From Montifringilla adamsi (Eukaryota > Chordata > Aves > Passeriformes > Passeridae), in contig JAGGNK010006448.1 in the NCBI GenBank assembly GCA_017590115.1, positions 4,881,595-4,945,594 of the forward strand: a stretch of 64,000 nt of DNA. Direction: 5' to 3'. Below are positions 12,601-25,411 of this stretch, piece after piece. The notes under the pieces are model-generated. The model saw only the letters and a list, made by a program, of their open reading frames with translations. It did not search any database and was not told the origin of the DNA. A program made the position numbers and the translations under genes. Every line of letters starts with the position of its first letter. Position 1 is the stretch's first letter.

Positions 12601-15600
12601 AGAATTATATCATGGACTACTTCTTTCTTTTGGCCTCTTAAGAAAGTGAAGAAAATGAGAACTTCTGAGGCATCACAAATATGAAGGAAGAACTAATTTC
12701 CCTCCATCAAAGAAGTCCACAAATTATTCTGAAATATTTTTAAACCTGTGGAAATATGGTGACAATCTAAGCAGGAAAGGTCAGTAGCCTCTCTGACTGA
12801 AACAGCAAAAACTTGGTGGTGAACAGCAACCAAAGCCCATCAATTACTTAAAAGCACTATATTCATATACTGAAGCCAGGCTCTCAGTCAAGTCTCAGGA
12901 GCTATTTCTTGTCCTTTAGCTTTGGGTATGAGCTACAAACTCTTCTGGTTTTTAAACTGTATTATATCCTTGTTTTCCATTTTATTTTCTTGCTTTTAAC
13001 TGCACTGTAGATTAGGCTTGTTTGCAAAATTATAAATTAAGTATAAAGGAACCAGGATATTGATTGTCATTGCTTCATCTAATCTCTAATGTAATTCAAA
13101 TGTTTTACATAAAAAATTGGGCAGTTTGTGTGGAGGCCAATGGCTTTACATCCGTCTCAGATTCTCATTCTTCTGCAATGTAGTACATGGTGGGTGAAGT
13201 AGTCCACCCACTGTTACACTGAATAATAGCTTTCATAACTCCACATATAACCACAGGCTTCACGTGCTCAAGAGCTGCAGGTAGCTTTCTAGCACAATTA
13301 ACCCATTGGCTCTTACCAATCAGAGCTGATATTGCCTGAGATTACAGACCATTTCTTGCAGAAATGGCAGAATTATCCCCAAATAGCCCAGCCCAACAAA
13401 CAAATGGAGATACATCACGCCAAAATGAAGGTTTCGGTATCAGCACAGTGGTTGTGCAGCTGTTAAGTCACAGCCCCCAAAGATGCTGTCTCTCACAGAT
13501 CACAGCTATGTGAGCCTGCCCACTAACCTCCTTCCAAGGGCCCAGGTTTTTCTGCCTCCTTATTTTTCATTTTGCATTTGTCAATATCCCACTATCCCTA
13601 TCTAGGAGGTAGAGGAGCTCCCTTTTGTTTGATGTGAGCTGAACGCCTGAGGGCACTGAAGGGGTTAAGTGGAGGAAATTCTTGTCAACTTCACTAGAGA
13701 ATAAGGCATTTTAAAGGATTTTCTGTAAGAAGAACCCAGTATGTCTGACATCAGAGCCACAGCACATCACAGTGAAGGAGTAAAATTTCTACTTAAAGGG
13801 TTTTTTATACTTTCAGAGTGGAAAATATTCATATTGTGGTTTCACACTAAAAATAAATTCTTCCATTCACAGCCAGCAACAGGTAGCTGAGGTTAGATCA
13901 AACCACTAGCTTACTAATGACTATGAATTGCAGTATCTATAGAAATGACCAGAATTCAAGGCAGTCTCTAAAATAACCCAGATGAATCATTCTTGAAAAA
14001 TATTATTCACTCCATAATAAATAGACCCAGCATAAATGCCCACCACACAAAGCATGCTTTAAGTATTTTTTAAAAACTTTAAACTGTTGCATGTAAATTG
14101 AAATGATTGTTTTTCTACCTTTTGCAGTTTTGCTTTTTTCACAAGTCTGGGACACTAAAGTGATCCCAGGATCCTAAAGTTAAGTGACTGAATTGAAAGC
14201 CTTCCTTTTGTACAAGTATCTTGAATGTAATAAAAAAAAAACCAGCTCTTAAAGTATTATAAATAAGGAATCTGATCTGTCTTGAGTTGTAGTGAAGACT
14301 ATTGTTCAACAATGATGCAAAAAGAAACAAAAGCTGATAAAATCTTAAGATTATTATTCTACTGTGCACCATGGGGTTTTTTTGGTAGTAAGTTATTGGC
14401 CAAACACTCTTCTCGTGGAAATCAGCAGGACATTGCTGTAAGTAGTGGTGCTGGATTGATTTACCCAACTTGTGAATCTTGGCCCCAATTAAACTATTAA
14501 AAACCAAAACCTAAAAATCACAAACTCCCCACAATGCCAGCAACCACTGTCCTGCAATGCTGTTACATAGTTTTAGACAGGGTTTTATTTTCATATTTCA
14601 TAGCCAATGTTTTCTCATTAAGGCAAATGCATGATCTATGATCATAGGATTGGCAGACCCTAAGAGGCCTGAAGAAGACAAGGACTGTTAGCAAAGAAAG
14701 ACTAAAACAAACAGTGGATAAAAATCACTAAAACCACAACAACGTACCGACCCTGCCAAGGAAATAAATACCAAAACAGTACAAAACTTTAACTTCAACA
14801 TTCTTTTGGTCTGTGGCATTTCCTTGTCCCAGTAAACCTTCTACATCTCTGAAATTGTTACCAAGGACGGCAGGTTTGGTTTTCTGGGTGTTTTTGGTTT
14901 TTTTTTTTTCATTGCCATGAATGCTGTATTCTATATCCTATATCCTTTATTCATATATTCACCAGGGAAAAAAAAAAAAAAAAAAAAAAAAAAAAACAAC
15001 AAATCAAAACCAACAAAAAAACATTGAAGAAAACAGTACCTTTCATGCCCTCAACATGAGATGTCTAAATCACATGTGGACAACAGGGACAATTAGGGTT
15101 TAAGTCCCTAAATTTAGAAATTTAGAAATTAATGTTCTTTTCCTGCACTTATTGCCTATACTACTGTGGGACTGTAATCTCTTAGTTAAGTCCCACCAAC
15201 AGTAAACCCATCAGTCATTGTTTCATGGCCACTGCTGCTCATGGTTGGTTTCTATACCATATCACATCTGTGCACTCAACCTTCTCTTTATCACTCATCC
15301 TGTGATGGTATCTCCTCCCAAAGTAGTAGTTCTGCATATCTGCATCTGCACAAGAGCTGCCTATCAGCTGCTTTGGGAACTGATGAAGGCTTTGAAAGTT
15401 GCCATATTTGTATGATTAGCAATAAGAAAACCTGTATTTTCATCACTCGTTTGTCACTGAAAGTACAAAGTGGAAAAAAGCTGTTCTGTTTACTGGACCA
15501 TCATGCCATGCCTGGGAGCTTCAATATATAGAGTACAGGGTAGGTGCACCCCACTCTGCAGATGCTCTCTCTTGGGGGTGGGAGAAAGGAGCACCTTTCA

Positions 15601-18600
15601 TGGTATTGTTTAAAAACCATGGGAAAATCTTGCAGCAAAAGCTGATACTCTGGAAGGGGAATATTGGTAACAGTTGAAATATGGTAATTCCTCATAGGAA
15701 GGAGCAATTCCTCATTCTCCCTAAGATGCAATTGTGATGTGCATATATCTATTTATCTATCTCTACATATCTATATCTACAGGTGATAAAATGCACAATG
15801 TAGATATGCAACTGTAACAATATTTTGCCCATCTTTATGGGCATCTCAGATGAAAGCAATGCTAGTAGACACAGACACTTCTGTCTGACAGCAGCTCCCT
15901 GTGCTCTACTTGAAGCATGTTTTCACTCATGTAACTTCAGGTAGTGCTTAGAGCTGATTTAGTAACAGCCACAAAACACTGTGCAGGTACCATTAGTATG
16001 AATAGCCTATTCCAATTAACCAGACTGTCAGCTAAACCAAATAAATACTCTGCCTAGAATTTTTTGCAAGAGCTGAGCTAAACTGAATTCCAACTGTTGC
16101 AGCTTCAGTATACAAGAATGGTTTGATAACAGTAAGCTGAAATAAAGAGAGAAAGTCTACACACAAGCTTTTATCACAACAAATCTGTCAGCAAAAAGCC
16201 TAACAGAAGTCTACAGCACCCTTAATGGAATTAACCCCCAAAAGAGAATCTCAGCAAAATATAAAAGGTTGATGCCTAAAGGAAGCAACTACCTATATCC
16301 TACAGCAGTGGTAGGAATAAATTATCTAAGTAGTAGAGTAAGTTAAGTAGGATCAGAACGAAGGTTAAAAATCCTAAACTAAGATAGCTACTTCTTCATT
16401 CAAAAGTGTGTGTCATGCAATTATAAACTTTTTTTATTCCCCTAGGCAGCTGGGATTTTCCCAGGATATCCATTCAAGTGTATGTTCAATCAGTACATAT
16501 TCAGGAATTCACCTCTCATCTATACAAAGTTTCAAGGAGGTCAAGGAGAATTTTGTCATTGCCTCTAGTGAGGCCAAGCATTTCACCCACCAATCCTGCA
16601 GCTGAAGTGAGGTCTTTATGAAAACTGTGTGAAACATAAACAGCACAAATCTTGGACACATTTAATAAACTGAACAAGATATCTTTCCATCTAGTATTTT
16701 ACTTAGCTTAATTTATATTAAAAAAAAAAAAAAAAAAAAAGTAGACATTAATTCCTTTTTCTAAAGCAGAGACCTTAAGGGGTGAATTGTGACATTTCTT
16801 TTCTCTTCAACTGCATCCCTCAGACTGCATGTATATAGAAATATATTTTGAACACACTTAAAATATTTTAATAATATCTGTCCTCTTAGAGGCTAAGCTC
16901 AAGTGCAATACTTTACACACCAGTTTTTCTCTATGAAAGACTGCACAATCACTCAGCAACTACAAGGTTCCATAAGCCACCTATTCTGTAACCTGGGAGC
17001 TAAGTGAGCACAGGGCTGAAAGCAATAAAGAGAGAACACTTTCCATATCTTGGGAAAAGATGAAGTTGTAATGACTACCATGAAAGGAAACTGTCTTTTG
17101 TTACTGTTTTCTTCAGAGATATGTAATTTCCAAAAGCAATTCATTCTGAAAAATCAAGTGCTGTGACATACTAAATCATACTTTTTAGTGAAAGAAAATA
17201 TAAGAAAAAGTCTGTTTTTATGACTTGTCAGTGCATACTTAAGAAACAATTAAAAAAAAAAAAAAGCCATTCCCCCAAACAAACAAACAAAAAAACCTAG
17301 TTCAGGTTAGATACAAAACATCAATATATAATTTTATGTAACTACACTGAAGCAAACTTTGCAAAATTCTAAAAAGTTACTTGCCAATTGCTTTACTCCT
17401 TTGAGATAAAAAATTACATAGGTTGCTTGTGTGCAATTAAGTTTCTACTTGAGGATTAGATTGTGTCATCTGAACTCATGAGAGTTTCTGTCTTTGTGAG
17501 TGAATTTCCCTTGAGATGACATTTGTGGGAGGGATCTCTTTCCTCCTGGACTGCAAATGAATCTGCCCAAGAATGTTCCTGGGCACTGTGTTCCAGCTGG
17601 CCTCAAAAGGGCAGTGTCCATGCTGGGCAACTCCTTTAACCTCTAAAAGAAGGAGCTGCTGGCAAGCTGACTTTTGGGAATGGCTTCTGAAATGTGGTAG
17701 GGAATAGCTTGGAAGAGTACTTTTTGGCACATGCTTAACTCACATCGGGCAAAGCCTTAACGCTTCAGTAGCGTGGGCAATTGCAGCCCATTGTCCAGGA
17801 ACATTTCCACCTACTGTCTGATTTAGAGTACAGAGGTGGCCAGAAACACTGTTGCACACTTTCAGACTTTGTACTGCAGTTTTGTGTGCGCAGGAGAGAA
17901 CAGGTCAGCCCTGAAGGAAAGTTCATCTTTTATACCATAACCCATGCCTCCTCCCAACTACACTTATTTCAGAATAACTCACACAGTCTTTTTCTTCCAC
18001 TTGGGATGAAGGGATCTGAGGAGAGCCTTCATGCCCAATTGGGAACAGTATTGAGAGTAGTAGGCAGCGGGAAGTTGAGATAACCTTCACATATGGCTAG
18101 TTTGGTTTTGGTTTTGTTTTTTTTTTAATGACATATTATGTGATCCTTGTGCACTAGTTTTAAAGAATGAACACAATGTTTCTCCAAAAAAGAAAAGACA
18201 CTGAGGTATAAAAAACATATACATGATAAACAACTGCATAATCTCTACCTGCAGAGGAGCAGAGGTAGAAGAGAGTAAACGTACTGGTGAAAGGTACCAT
18301 TCATTCAACGAGTTCTGCAAGAAGGCATTGATGCTCCTGCTTCACCTTACTATTTAATGCAGCTGCACTTAGGTTAAGTTTACAAAGTGAATTCTTGGTC
18401 CCTTAACTGCTCTACTTTTATATTTCATACTGCCATTTACCTGGGGTGACTGTGACGGGGGTGGGGAGAGAGGGGCAGGAATCACAAAAGAGCAATCCAT
18501 CAAATTACCACGCTGTCTTCAATAATTAAACAAAATTCATAAATAAAATGACCCAAAGCAAATAGTTTAAAACTATTTCACAGTTTCCTCCTCTTTGCAA

Positions 18601-21600
18601 TGCTTTATGAAAGACAAATTAGAGGGAAGAGAAACTGTTCACTTCATGCATTTGACAGTTTGTGATACACCAACTTTTATAGGTGTCTTACAAGAAACAA
18701 CACTTTAAGTAAATCAGTAATTAATGAAACTGCACTACCGAGGAAGCTGACAAAGGTCTGAGTTGATTTTGAGACCTAAAGCGGAACTGTGTCTAATTAT
18801 AGTAACAGTTTTAGCATAACCAATTAGTGCAATTCACTTACAGTGCAACTAATTTTGAAACACAGCTTGCTACAGCCCTGATGTTTGCATTCATTTCTGA
18901 AGATGACAGTGGTAAGTTTGGTCATTTAAAGATTTTCCATCCTGGTGTGGTTGAGGCACACTATGAGAGCATCAACACATTCTTTCATCAGTTAACAGGG
19001 GAACAACAACACGATTTATGACTCATTCATATACACCACTTCTAGATCAAAATAAAGTGATGATAAAAAAGAAAAAAGTTAAAAACTCCCTTTGTTCAAG
19101 GGGCTCTCTATGTCTGGAAGTTGGTGATTCTTCCACATACACACTTGTGTACTGGCTCAGACTCTCCAAATGAAACTTGTGCCTGCAACTCCTAAATAGC
19201 ACCAAGTGCTATCTCCAGTAACATATCTCAGGCGCACCAAGTGGTTTGGTAATTATACAGCGGTCTTTCAGGAAAGCAGAGCTCCTCTGATTATATAGTT
19301 CTTTACCTTTTAGAAACAGATTATCTCCCTTGGCAAGACTATTTTAAAATGTAACTTAAACCCCCAAGTATTAAAATATCCATAAATAATCCTACATAAT
19401 AGCAGACTACATTGTCAAAGCTTCTGATTATTGGAAACTTCTACTGAAATGGGAACCGACTCATTTTTGTCTAGCAATTTGAACATTTTAGCCCTAAGCT
19501 TCTGTAATCAGCATGCACAGTGAAGTCAGAAAAAAAAAAAAAGTTTTACACCACACGTAAAGAGAAACTTCAGATATGTAGCACAGCCTCTGTTGCCTTC
19601 TCCCAAGGCTGAAAACACTGAACTCCCGCCCTGTTTCAAACAAAATCATTGCTACTCATGTCCAAAAGCAACTACATTGGCTCTCTACTGAACAATCCCT
19701 GTGGCAGAGGAACAGCAGCAGTTCATGCTTTTATGGCAGTAACACCTCTGCCTCTTTCATCTAAAACACAGGGCCAGTGGGTTAAAACAAAGACATATAA
19801 AACCTTCTTGAGTAATAAAATTCATACCAAAACAATGAAAATAAGATTTTTCTGAAATAGCAGAATCAATGTCACATGAATGGAAAAAAACCTTTTATAT
19901 TTCTGAAAATGCGGGAAAAATTACATGAGGAAGATAATCAGTTTTTTGACCTTGTCCTAAACTTTCAGGTACAGAATACGAAGGAGAATAGCATGTTTCA
20001 TCCTCCTCTTTCCCCTTTTGTTCTATGTGGCAATAATGTATTTTGTATTATGACTAGGAAAGGTCAAGGAAAGGGATAGGGACCAGAAAGAATAAATATG
20101 AGGAGAAATAACACACAGGAGTCTCCACAGATTGAAACATGAAGTATTTTTGAATTCAAAAGTACTATACACACCTGCACTTTATATGCACGTGTTTTTT
20201 GAGTCAAACTGTCCTGACTTCAATGAGATGCTATTTTTTATTTCTAAGATTCCAGTTTAAAATCAGATTGCATAAAGAGGAAAACACCCAAGTATTTTCA
20301 TTGGTAAGGATTTGGTGCACTTTGTCACCTGCAATCCCGCATCTGATGTGCTGTCTACCTGCAATCCCAATCTGTAACTGATTTATTTAAGATGACCCAA
20401 CAAGACAAATGCTGACATTTTCAGCAAGACATCTATTCAATACTGTTCTTACAGACACTACTCAATCGAGCGTGCTCTCACATTCAGCCAATTTCTTTCT
20501 GGCACTCTGCTCCAGTGACTGATTGAGAAATTAGTCTCAGCAGATGAAATCATTATTACTTACTGTACCTGCACCCATCTAGGAACATCTGAGACAAGAC
20601 AGACTGTTCAAATCCATCTTTCCCAACCGTTAATTCCTAAGAATATTTAAATGTGTCACTGCAGAACAGAAATTTATTCTGCTCTCTTCCTGCCACCTGA
20701 GAAAAAGACCTAAGATTTCATTCATTACAAAAATTAATTATTTTGCATTTTAACAAAAGTGAAAACGGTAATACAGGTAACACTGTATATTTAAATGCTG
20801 GGAGTTTAGTAAGAAAGTGTAAAAAATCTATTATGTCAATCATCAAAACTTAACTACTTCACTTCTGCACTTGGAGAACTTTTGACTTTTGAAGACTGAT
20901 TTGGTAAATCTGTTGAATGCAAATACTCACCTGAATATGATCTCAACTACTTTAGGAACACATTTCCACCCAAAGCACTATTTATTCTCTACTTGAATCC
21001 AAGACTCTTCCTTCTTTATTTCCTTTTTTTTTTACTGCTATGATCCCTATCTCAAAAAAGAAATTATAATCAAGATTCAAACCATTAAAGAACAAAGTAA
21101 GAAAATAAGATCCTGAGGATATTAATAGAGGACTTTCTAAATTTCTCTAAATTTGATGTATTTATTTGTATCTTACATCATACAGAAAAATAATTTGAGA
21201 AAAAGCTATTTGTTTCCATTGTTACTAGGGTCAACTGTCAGTCCAATCCTGCAGATCACTATACCTTAAACAAACCTTATGGAATCTACAAGTTAACAGA
21301 TCAAAACTCTGAAGCAGCAACACAATAAATGGAGCAATAATAAGGGTTTTGCTCTCTCTCACGACTTCCTAGCAGTCTAAAATTAAAGTCCTATATGAAG
21401 TACATCAAGCACGACTTTCATGGTTATCCTCAAAACCTGTGTATGGAAAATTTTCCTTACTTGGACCTCCACTTTCCTATCTCAAAGGATAAAGTAGGCA
21501 TGCTTTAATAACATTATCTCAATCCACTTGAAAAGCCCTCTTAATTCTTATTAAAACAATCTAATCTGCTTGAGGCAAGATTTTGGTTTTATTTAGAATA

Positions 21601-23614
21601 CTAAACCTTATCTAATTAAGTGTAATATTAGGATGTTAACTAATATACACAAGCCAGCTTTTAAGAGTCCAGTGGGCACAAACTTCAATCCATACTAGCT
21701 GAAGCCTAGACCCCAGTACCATAGTCAGCCCAACAGACCACACTTCCCTACATCCCTGCTCCCAAGAGTCATACATCCTACCCAATTTCTGGTAATGGGC
21801 TTACCTGGGTGGGTGGGAGCCACTATTTTATCTTCATTAAGAACCAAGCAAACGGTCACAACCATTGCTCAGTGTTTAAACCAGCTTCAAACTTCACTGC
21901 CAACAAGAAGATGGTTTTCCCTTAGAACCTAACTAAGCAGACAGAGAACTTACTATACTGCAAAAAGAAAACAAATCCACAATTTTAGTATTGGACTTAA
22001 GCTAGTAGGACTTCTGAGTTGCACCCACTTTGACTGCTGTGCTGCTCAGCCATCCCAGTTTTCCAGTTTCACCTTCAGCTTTCTGTAGAGTCATCTTCAA
22101 TTGAAACATAAATCACTGAAAAGACTGGGCTTGCCTTCAGTTTTGTCACATTCATCAATCCAATGAAAACACTGTATTTATTGTCTACTGAATCAGTGGG
22201 ACTTGGGGTTTCCAAGATAGAGCCTAAAGATTCCCCTAATATTTGTTTTCATCAGCAAGACTAGCCCAGGACAGTTTAAGCATAAGCACTTAACCTAGTT
22301 CAAGAACAACATTCAGTGAATGGAAACACATGATGGTTATTAACCCCTTCAAGAATAAAATTGCTTAAAACCCCCATAATTAAATAATAATAATCTCTGT
22401 TTATCAGCAGCCAAGCACAATCTCACATATACAGTCCACTACTCAGTTACAGTATACTGATGTGCTTTAAATATGGACAAATTACTCATGTAACATAGGC
22501 TACCCTCTTTCTGGCAAATTCCACTCAGAGACCTAAATATATACTGTTCATCTTTGTATACCAAAGTGTCCAGCCAGCTGGTGCAGAAGGTAAACCAGCT
22601 TACATTTTTCACGAGAGAGGTAAGGAAAAAAAAAAAAAGAGAAAGAGAACAAGCACTTTTTAATTTCACTTGATGATTGATAACCAATATGCACAAACAC
22701 ACAGTGTAAGATTTCTGAGTACTACAGACCTATGTAAAATCATCCAAACACCAGACCTGAGATGAAAACTAAGGGACAAAAAGACAGAACATTTACTCAT
22801 TGCTCTGGTTTTCAACTTTTAGTGAGTTCTTAATTTATTAGTAATAACTTGTTTATCTTGGAGGGGCTTCAGAAAAGGCTGGGAGACTTTTTTAAGCATC
22901 AGCTTAAAAATACTTACAACTATTCTTAAATGCCAGCTTAAGAAATGTATAAATAAAATTGAACATTAAGACCTCTAAACTTGGAGAGACATGCTCAGAA
23001 CAGGAAATGATAGTTTGTTAATAAAGAAAGGTAAATCATTCTCTAGGCTTCCGGTGGGAAACTTGGCAGGGAAAGGATTTTGACCTCAGTGGAAGGTAAC
23101 TGCCACAAATGACAAATCAAGCAACTTTCTTCTTGCAAGTGAGGCAAATGTTTGACATAAGGCTGGACTGCATTCAGATCTATCATTCCCTGTGGCATAC
23201 TCTTCTAACTTTAACAAATAATCCTGCAAGCTTTTTGCATTGACGGTATTAATTGCATTTTTTTCCTCCTCTGTCTCACTGAGTAAAGCCATGCAAGCCT
23301 AACATTTTTTGTGAATGATTACTTATTTCCTACTTGAACCACAAAAGCTCATCACTTATAGAATAGGTCAAGCTTTCAGTGCCTATTAGTCCTAGTCTGG
23401 AATGAATTAATGCATTTTCCTATGTTGTAGAAACAGTATATGGGACATTTGTGCAAAGGAAAGGAGCAAAAATCCTGCACTGTTTTCAGGTGAAGAAGTA
23501 AACAAGGACAAAAGAATACACTTAAAAATCTCTTTTCAGTTTCACATTAGGCTCACTGTGACTATATAGCACATTAGAAGTACCAATTCTCCCAAATCAG
23601 AACAATAAATGGGA
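9657..23614. other. Intergenic DNA downstream of SPRY2, no gene seen
   Basis: About 14 kb of A+T-rich DNA lying past the inferred end of the SPRY2 transcript. It contains simple tracts: T/G-rich 10899-10947, poly-A 14968-14996 and 16721-16740, and a degenerate TATC run near 15745-15780. No open frame exceeds 122 codons, and none has recognisable domains. On the opposite side to the promoter the human locus has NDFIP2 some distance away; nothing of it is visible here. Confidence 0.55.
14968..14996. repeat. Poly-A tract, 29 bases
   Basis: An uninterrupted run of 29 A, followed by A/C-rich sequence. It could be an old retroposon tail, but no recognisable body lies beside it. Confidence 0.85.
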
Positions 23615-23634
23615 AAAAATGACAAGTAGCCCAG

Positions 23635-23640
23635 TTTAAT
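23635..23640 (-). terminator. Candidate poly(A) signal ATTAAA
   Basis: On the minus strand this reads ATTAAA and is the first canonical or near-canonical hexamer after the stop codon. It is followed within 30 bases by a T-rich stretch that could act as the downstream element. Cleavage would fall near 23605-23625. Confidence 0.45.
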
Positions 23641-23754
23641 TTCAAACGTTAATATATTTTCTATTTTATAGTGAACATATGCATCATTCACCCCTTATTT
23701 GCAGCAACTATGACGTCCTCATAAAAAGGGGTGACATTTGTAAGATGCCTCTTA

Positions 23755-23802
23755 AAATAAATATTTCTTTTTATAAAATAATAAAACTTCAAATAAATAT
23801 TC
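23755..23802 (-). promoter_or_regulatory. AU-rich elements in SPRY2 3' UTR
   Basis: On the mRNA strand two ATATTTATTT motifs occur at about 23801-23792 and 23766-23757 within a strongly A+T-rich stretch. Overlapping ATTTA cores of this kind bind destabilising proteins in growth-factor-induced transcripts. This would suit a feedback inhibitor whose mRNA must decay quickly. The function is inferred. Confidence 0.45.
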
Positions 23803-23952
23803 TTTACACTAAACAATATGTTGAAAAAATTAGAAAATAAAGGCTGAATTTTACTGTAACTGTACAATATACATGAAGTCCAAAGGGAAATCAAAGTCTT
23901 GTAATAGAAGGTTTCCGTAAGACAAAATACAATCTAAAAACATACTGATTGA

Positions 23953-23960
23953 TTCACATT
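23953..23960 (-). promoter_or_regulatory. miR-23 family 8-mer site
   Basis: The mRNA strand reads AATGTGAA, a full seed match to miR-23 with A opposite position 1. The miR-23/27/24 clusters are reported to repress Sprouty2 in mammals. Here the site is seen only by sequence. Confidence 0.5.
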
Positions 23961-24028
23961 CTTCCGAATGTACAACATATTAGTATAATATTTTGTGACT
24001 GTGCCATGTCTTATGACAGCACTTACTT

Positions 24029-24036
24029 TTCACAGT
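24029..24036 (-). promoter_or_regulatory. miR-27 family 8-mer site
   Basis: The mRNA strand reads ACTGTGAA, a full 8-base seed match to miR-27a/b. It lies 76 bases upstream (mRNA sense) of the miR-23 site. Those two microRNAs come from the same cluster. Confidence 0.5.
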
Positions 24037-24179
24037 TGAAAATATTATTGTATATACAAAAATATAGCACATTATCTCTGGCAGAAAACAATGAAAAAAA
24101 AGGAGTCATTTGCTAATTTACAAATTTTGCAAGTACTATTCACAAACAATAGAGTTGCCTAGGAGTGTCTGTGTTGCTT

Positions 24180-24187
24180 TAGCTTAT
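24180..24187 (-). promoter_or_regulatory. miR-21 8-mer site
   Basis: The mRNA strand reads ATAAGCTA, the complete 8-base miR-21 seed match. SPRY2 is an established miR-21 target in mammals, so the site is likely to be conserved and functional. Confidence 0.55.
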
Positions 24188-24422
24188 GCAATATGTGGGT
24201 CACAATGTACTGCATCCCTTTTTTTCCCCCTGTATGCCACTAGCTGGATTCTAACAAGCGTATCAGTTAAGATGGCACACACACAGAAAAGCATTTCACT
24301 GCAAACAGCAAAGTACATCCCCAACCCTTCTACTACAGTGCCAAGACCATAGCTGCTTAGTTGGTTGCATATGTACGTTAAAATAATAATCCTTGTGACT
24401 TTAGTATTTCTGGCTAGTGATG

Positions 24423-25358
24423 CTATGTTGGCTTTTCAAAGTTCCTGGGGGGTACGCTGGGAACTTTGCAGCAAACGGTGTTGGAGTGTTTGCAGCGGCA
24501 CCCAGGCCGATTTACCCGGTCGTAACAGCCCTGGCACAACTTAAGGCAACCCTTGGCTGGTAGGTAACACCACAAGCAAGGCAGAAAGAGGGACACTACA
24601 CCCATGGCGGACCACCTAGTGCAGCAATGTGACTGACTGCAGGAGCAGGGGTTGTCAGCACAGTTGTCCTCGTCATCATTAGAGCAGTGATAGAAGAGGC
24701 CCTTCACACAGCAAACACAAGTCCCGTAATCAACCACGTTCTGGGCTGAGCAAAGACACTGCTTGTCACAGACCCAGCATGAGGGGAGGGTCCTTGGATA
24801 AGTGCACTCCTTACACTTACACTTTCCACAGTCCTCACACCTGTAGCTGTGTGCTCCCAAGTCTTCTTTGCTCAGTGGCTTCAGCTCACTCGGCTTGAGC
24901 TCAGACTTGGGCTGCATTCGGACTATCCCATCAGCAACTGGCCCCGAAGATGATCCCAGAAGTCTTTGTTCTGATGAATTACTGCTTGTACTTGTCCTCG
25001 TACTGCTCCGTGAGCCTGTGCTGACTGTGCTGATGGACCGGGACAGAGGCGCTCGAGGAGATGTGTGCGTTTGCGTGTGCTGGATCCGGCTCAAATGACG
25101 ATGTTCAGGCAAACCATGGGGCCTTTCATTTTTGGGCTGGGCTGTTACCCGAGGAGAAGACTTGACCCCCGGCCGTGGAGCCACCGTAGGTCCCTCTGTG
25201 TATTCATTTGTGTTTCGGATGGCTCTGATCTGGTCCAACGACAAGACGTGAACCTGCTGCATCAGGACATCCCGCAGGTCAGGCTCCCCGTGCGGTCTCC
25301 CACTGTCACGCCGAGCCTGTAGTAAGGGCTGCGACCCACTGCCGTGCTGAGTCTCCAT
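24423..25358 (-). CDS. SPRY2: Sprouty RTK signalling antagonist 2
   Basis: Intact 311-residue Sprouty2, complete in one exon with a TAG-free frame ending at 24423. Sprouty proteins are induced by FGF, EGF and other receptor tyrosine kinases and damp the Ras-Raf-ERK branch from the membrane. In order: a variable N terminus; the c-Cbl TKB-binding motif N51-E-Y53-T-E-G-P57, whose Tyr53 matches human Tyr55; a Ser/Thr-rich linker (about 100-138); then the cysteine-rich Sprouty domain (about 172-297), in which Arg248 matches human Arg252, needed for membrane translocation. The C terminus has a proline motif P300-S-V-P-P-R305 of the Grb2 SH3-binding type. The human protein has 315 residues, so small N-terminal and linker deletions account for the difference. 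Residue 194 is Cys, where I recall an acidic residue in human; this is unverified. The start is fixed by family alignment; its context has C at -3 and G at +4. All expected motifs are present and no break is seen. Confidence 0.97.
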   Translation of the reverse strand: METQHGSGSQPLLQARRDSGRPHGEPDLRDVLMQQVHVLSLDQIRAIRNTNEYTEGPTVAPRPGVKSSPRVTAQPKNERPHGLPEHRHLSRIQHTQTHTSPRAPLSRSISTVSTGSRSSTRTSTSSNSSEQRLLGSSSGPVADGIVRMQPKSELKPSELKPLSKEDLGAHSYRCEDCGKCKCKECTYPRTLPSCWVCDKQCLCSAQNVVDYGTCVCCVKGLFYHCSNDDEDNCADNPCSCSQSHCCTRWSAMGVVSLFLPCLWCYLPAKGCLKLCQGCYDRVNRPGCRCKHSNTVCCKVPSVPPRNFEKPT

Positions 25359-25401
25359 CAGTGCCCAGAAGCTTGCTCACCCCGCCAGGCTTAGAACACA
25401 T
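25306..25401 (-). CDS. Upstream ORF overlapping the SPRY2 start
   Basis: An ATG eight bases into exon 2 opens a 31-codon frame that is +1 relative to SPRY2. It runs through the SPRY2 start codon and stops at TGA (25308-25306), 50 bases into the coding region. Its start context is weak (C at -3, T at +4). Ribosomes that initiate here would bypass the main start, so it may lower SPRY2 output, with leaky scanning delivering the rest. The reading frame is seen directly; translation and regulatory effect are inferred. The peptide resembles no known protein. Confidence 0.45.
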   Translation of the reverse strand: MCSKPGGVSKLLGTDGDSARQWVAALTTGSA

Positions 25402-25411
25402 CTGAAATCCT
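25359..25411 (-). promoter_or_regulatory. SPRY2 exon 2 splice acceptor and 5' UTR part
   Basis: On the gene strand a pyrimidine tract (TCCTTTCTTTTTTGCTC) ends in CAG, with the AG at 25411-25410. Exon 2 therefore starts at 25409 with GATTTCAGATG and provides 51 bases of 5' UTR before the SPRY2 ATG. This matches the known vertebrate layout, in which a non-coding exon precedes the single coding exon. Confidence 0.75.

Larger units (their letters stand above)
23615..24422 (-). other. SPRY2 3' UTR (inferred)
   Basis: About 800 bases between the stop codon and a predicted cleavage region, a length in keeping with my recollection of the mammalian gene. It contains two AU-rich elements and 8-base seed matches for miR-21, miR-27 and miR-23, each annotated separately. 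The distal end is set by an ATTAAA hexamer and could extend further, for example to an AATAAA at 22839-22834. Confidence 0.5.

Noticed and set aside
14636..14670. Possible CR1 end around ATGATCATAGGATTGG
   Set aside because: The resemblance stops after about 15 bases, and the conserved CR1 sequence that should follow is absent.
22834..22839. AATAAA on the minus strand as the main SPRY2 poly(A) signal
   Set aside because: It would give a 3' UTR of about 1.6 kb. The nearer ATTAAA at 23640 gives a length closer to what I recall for the mammalian gene; kept only as a possible distal alternative.
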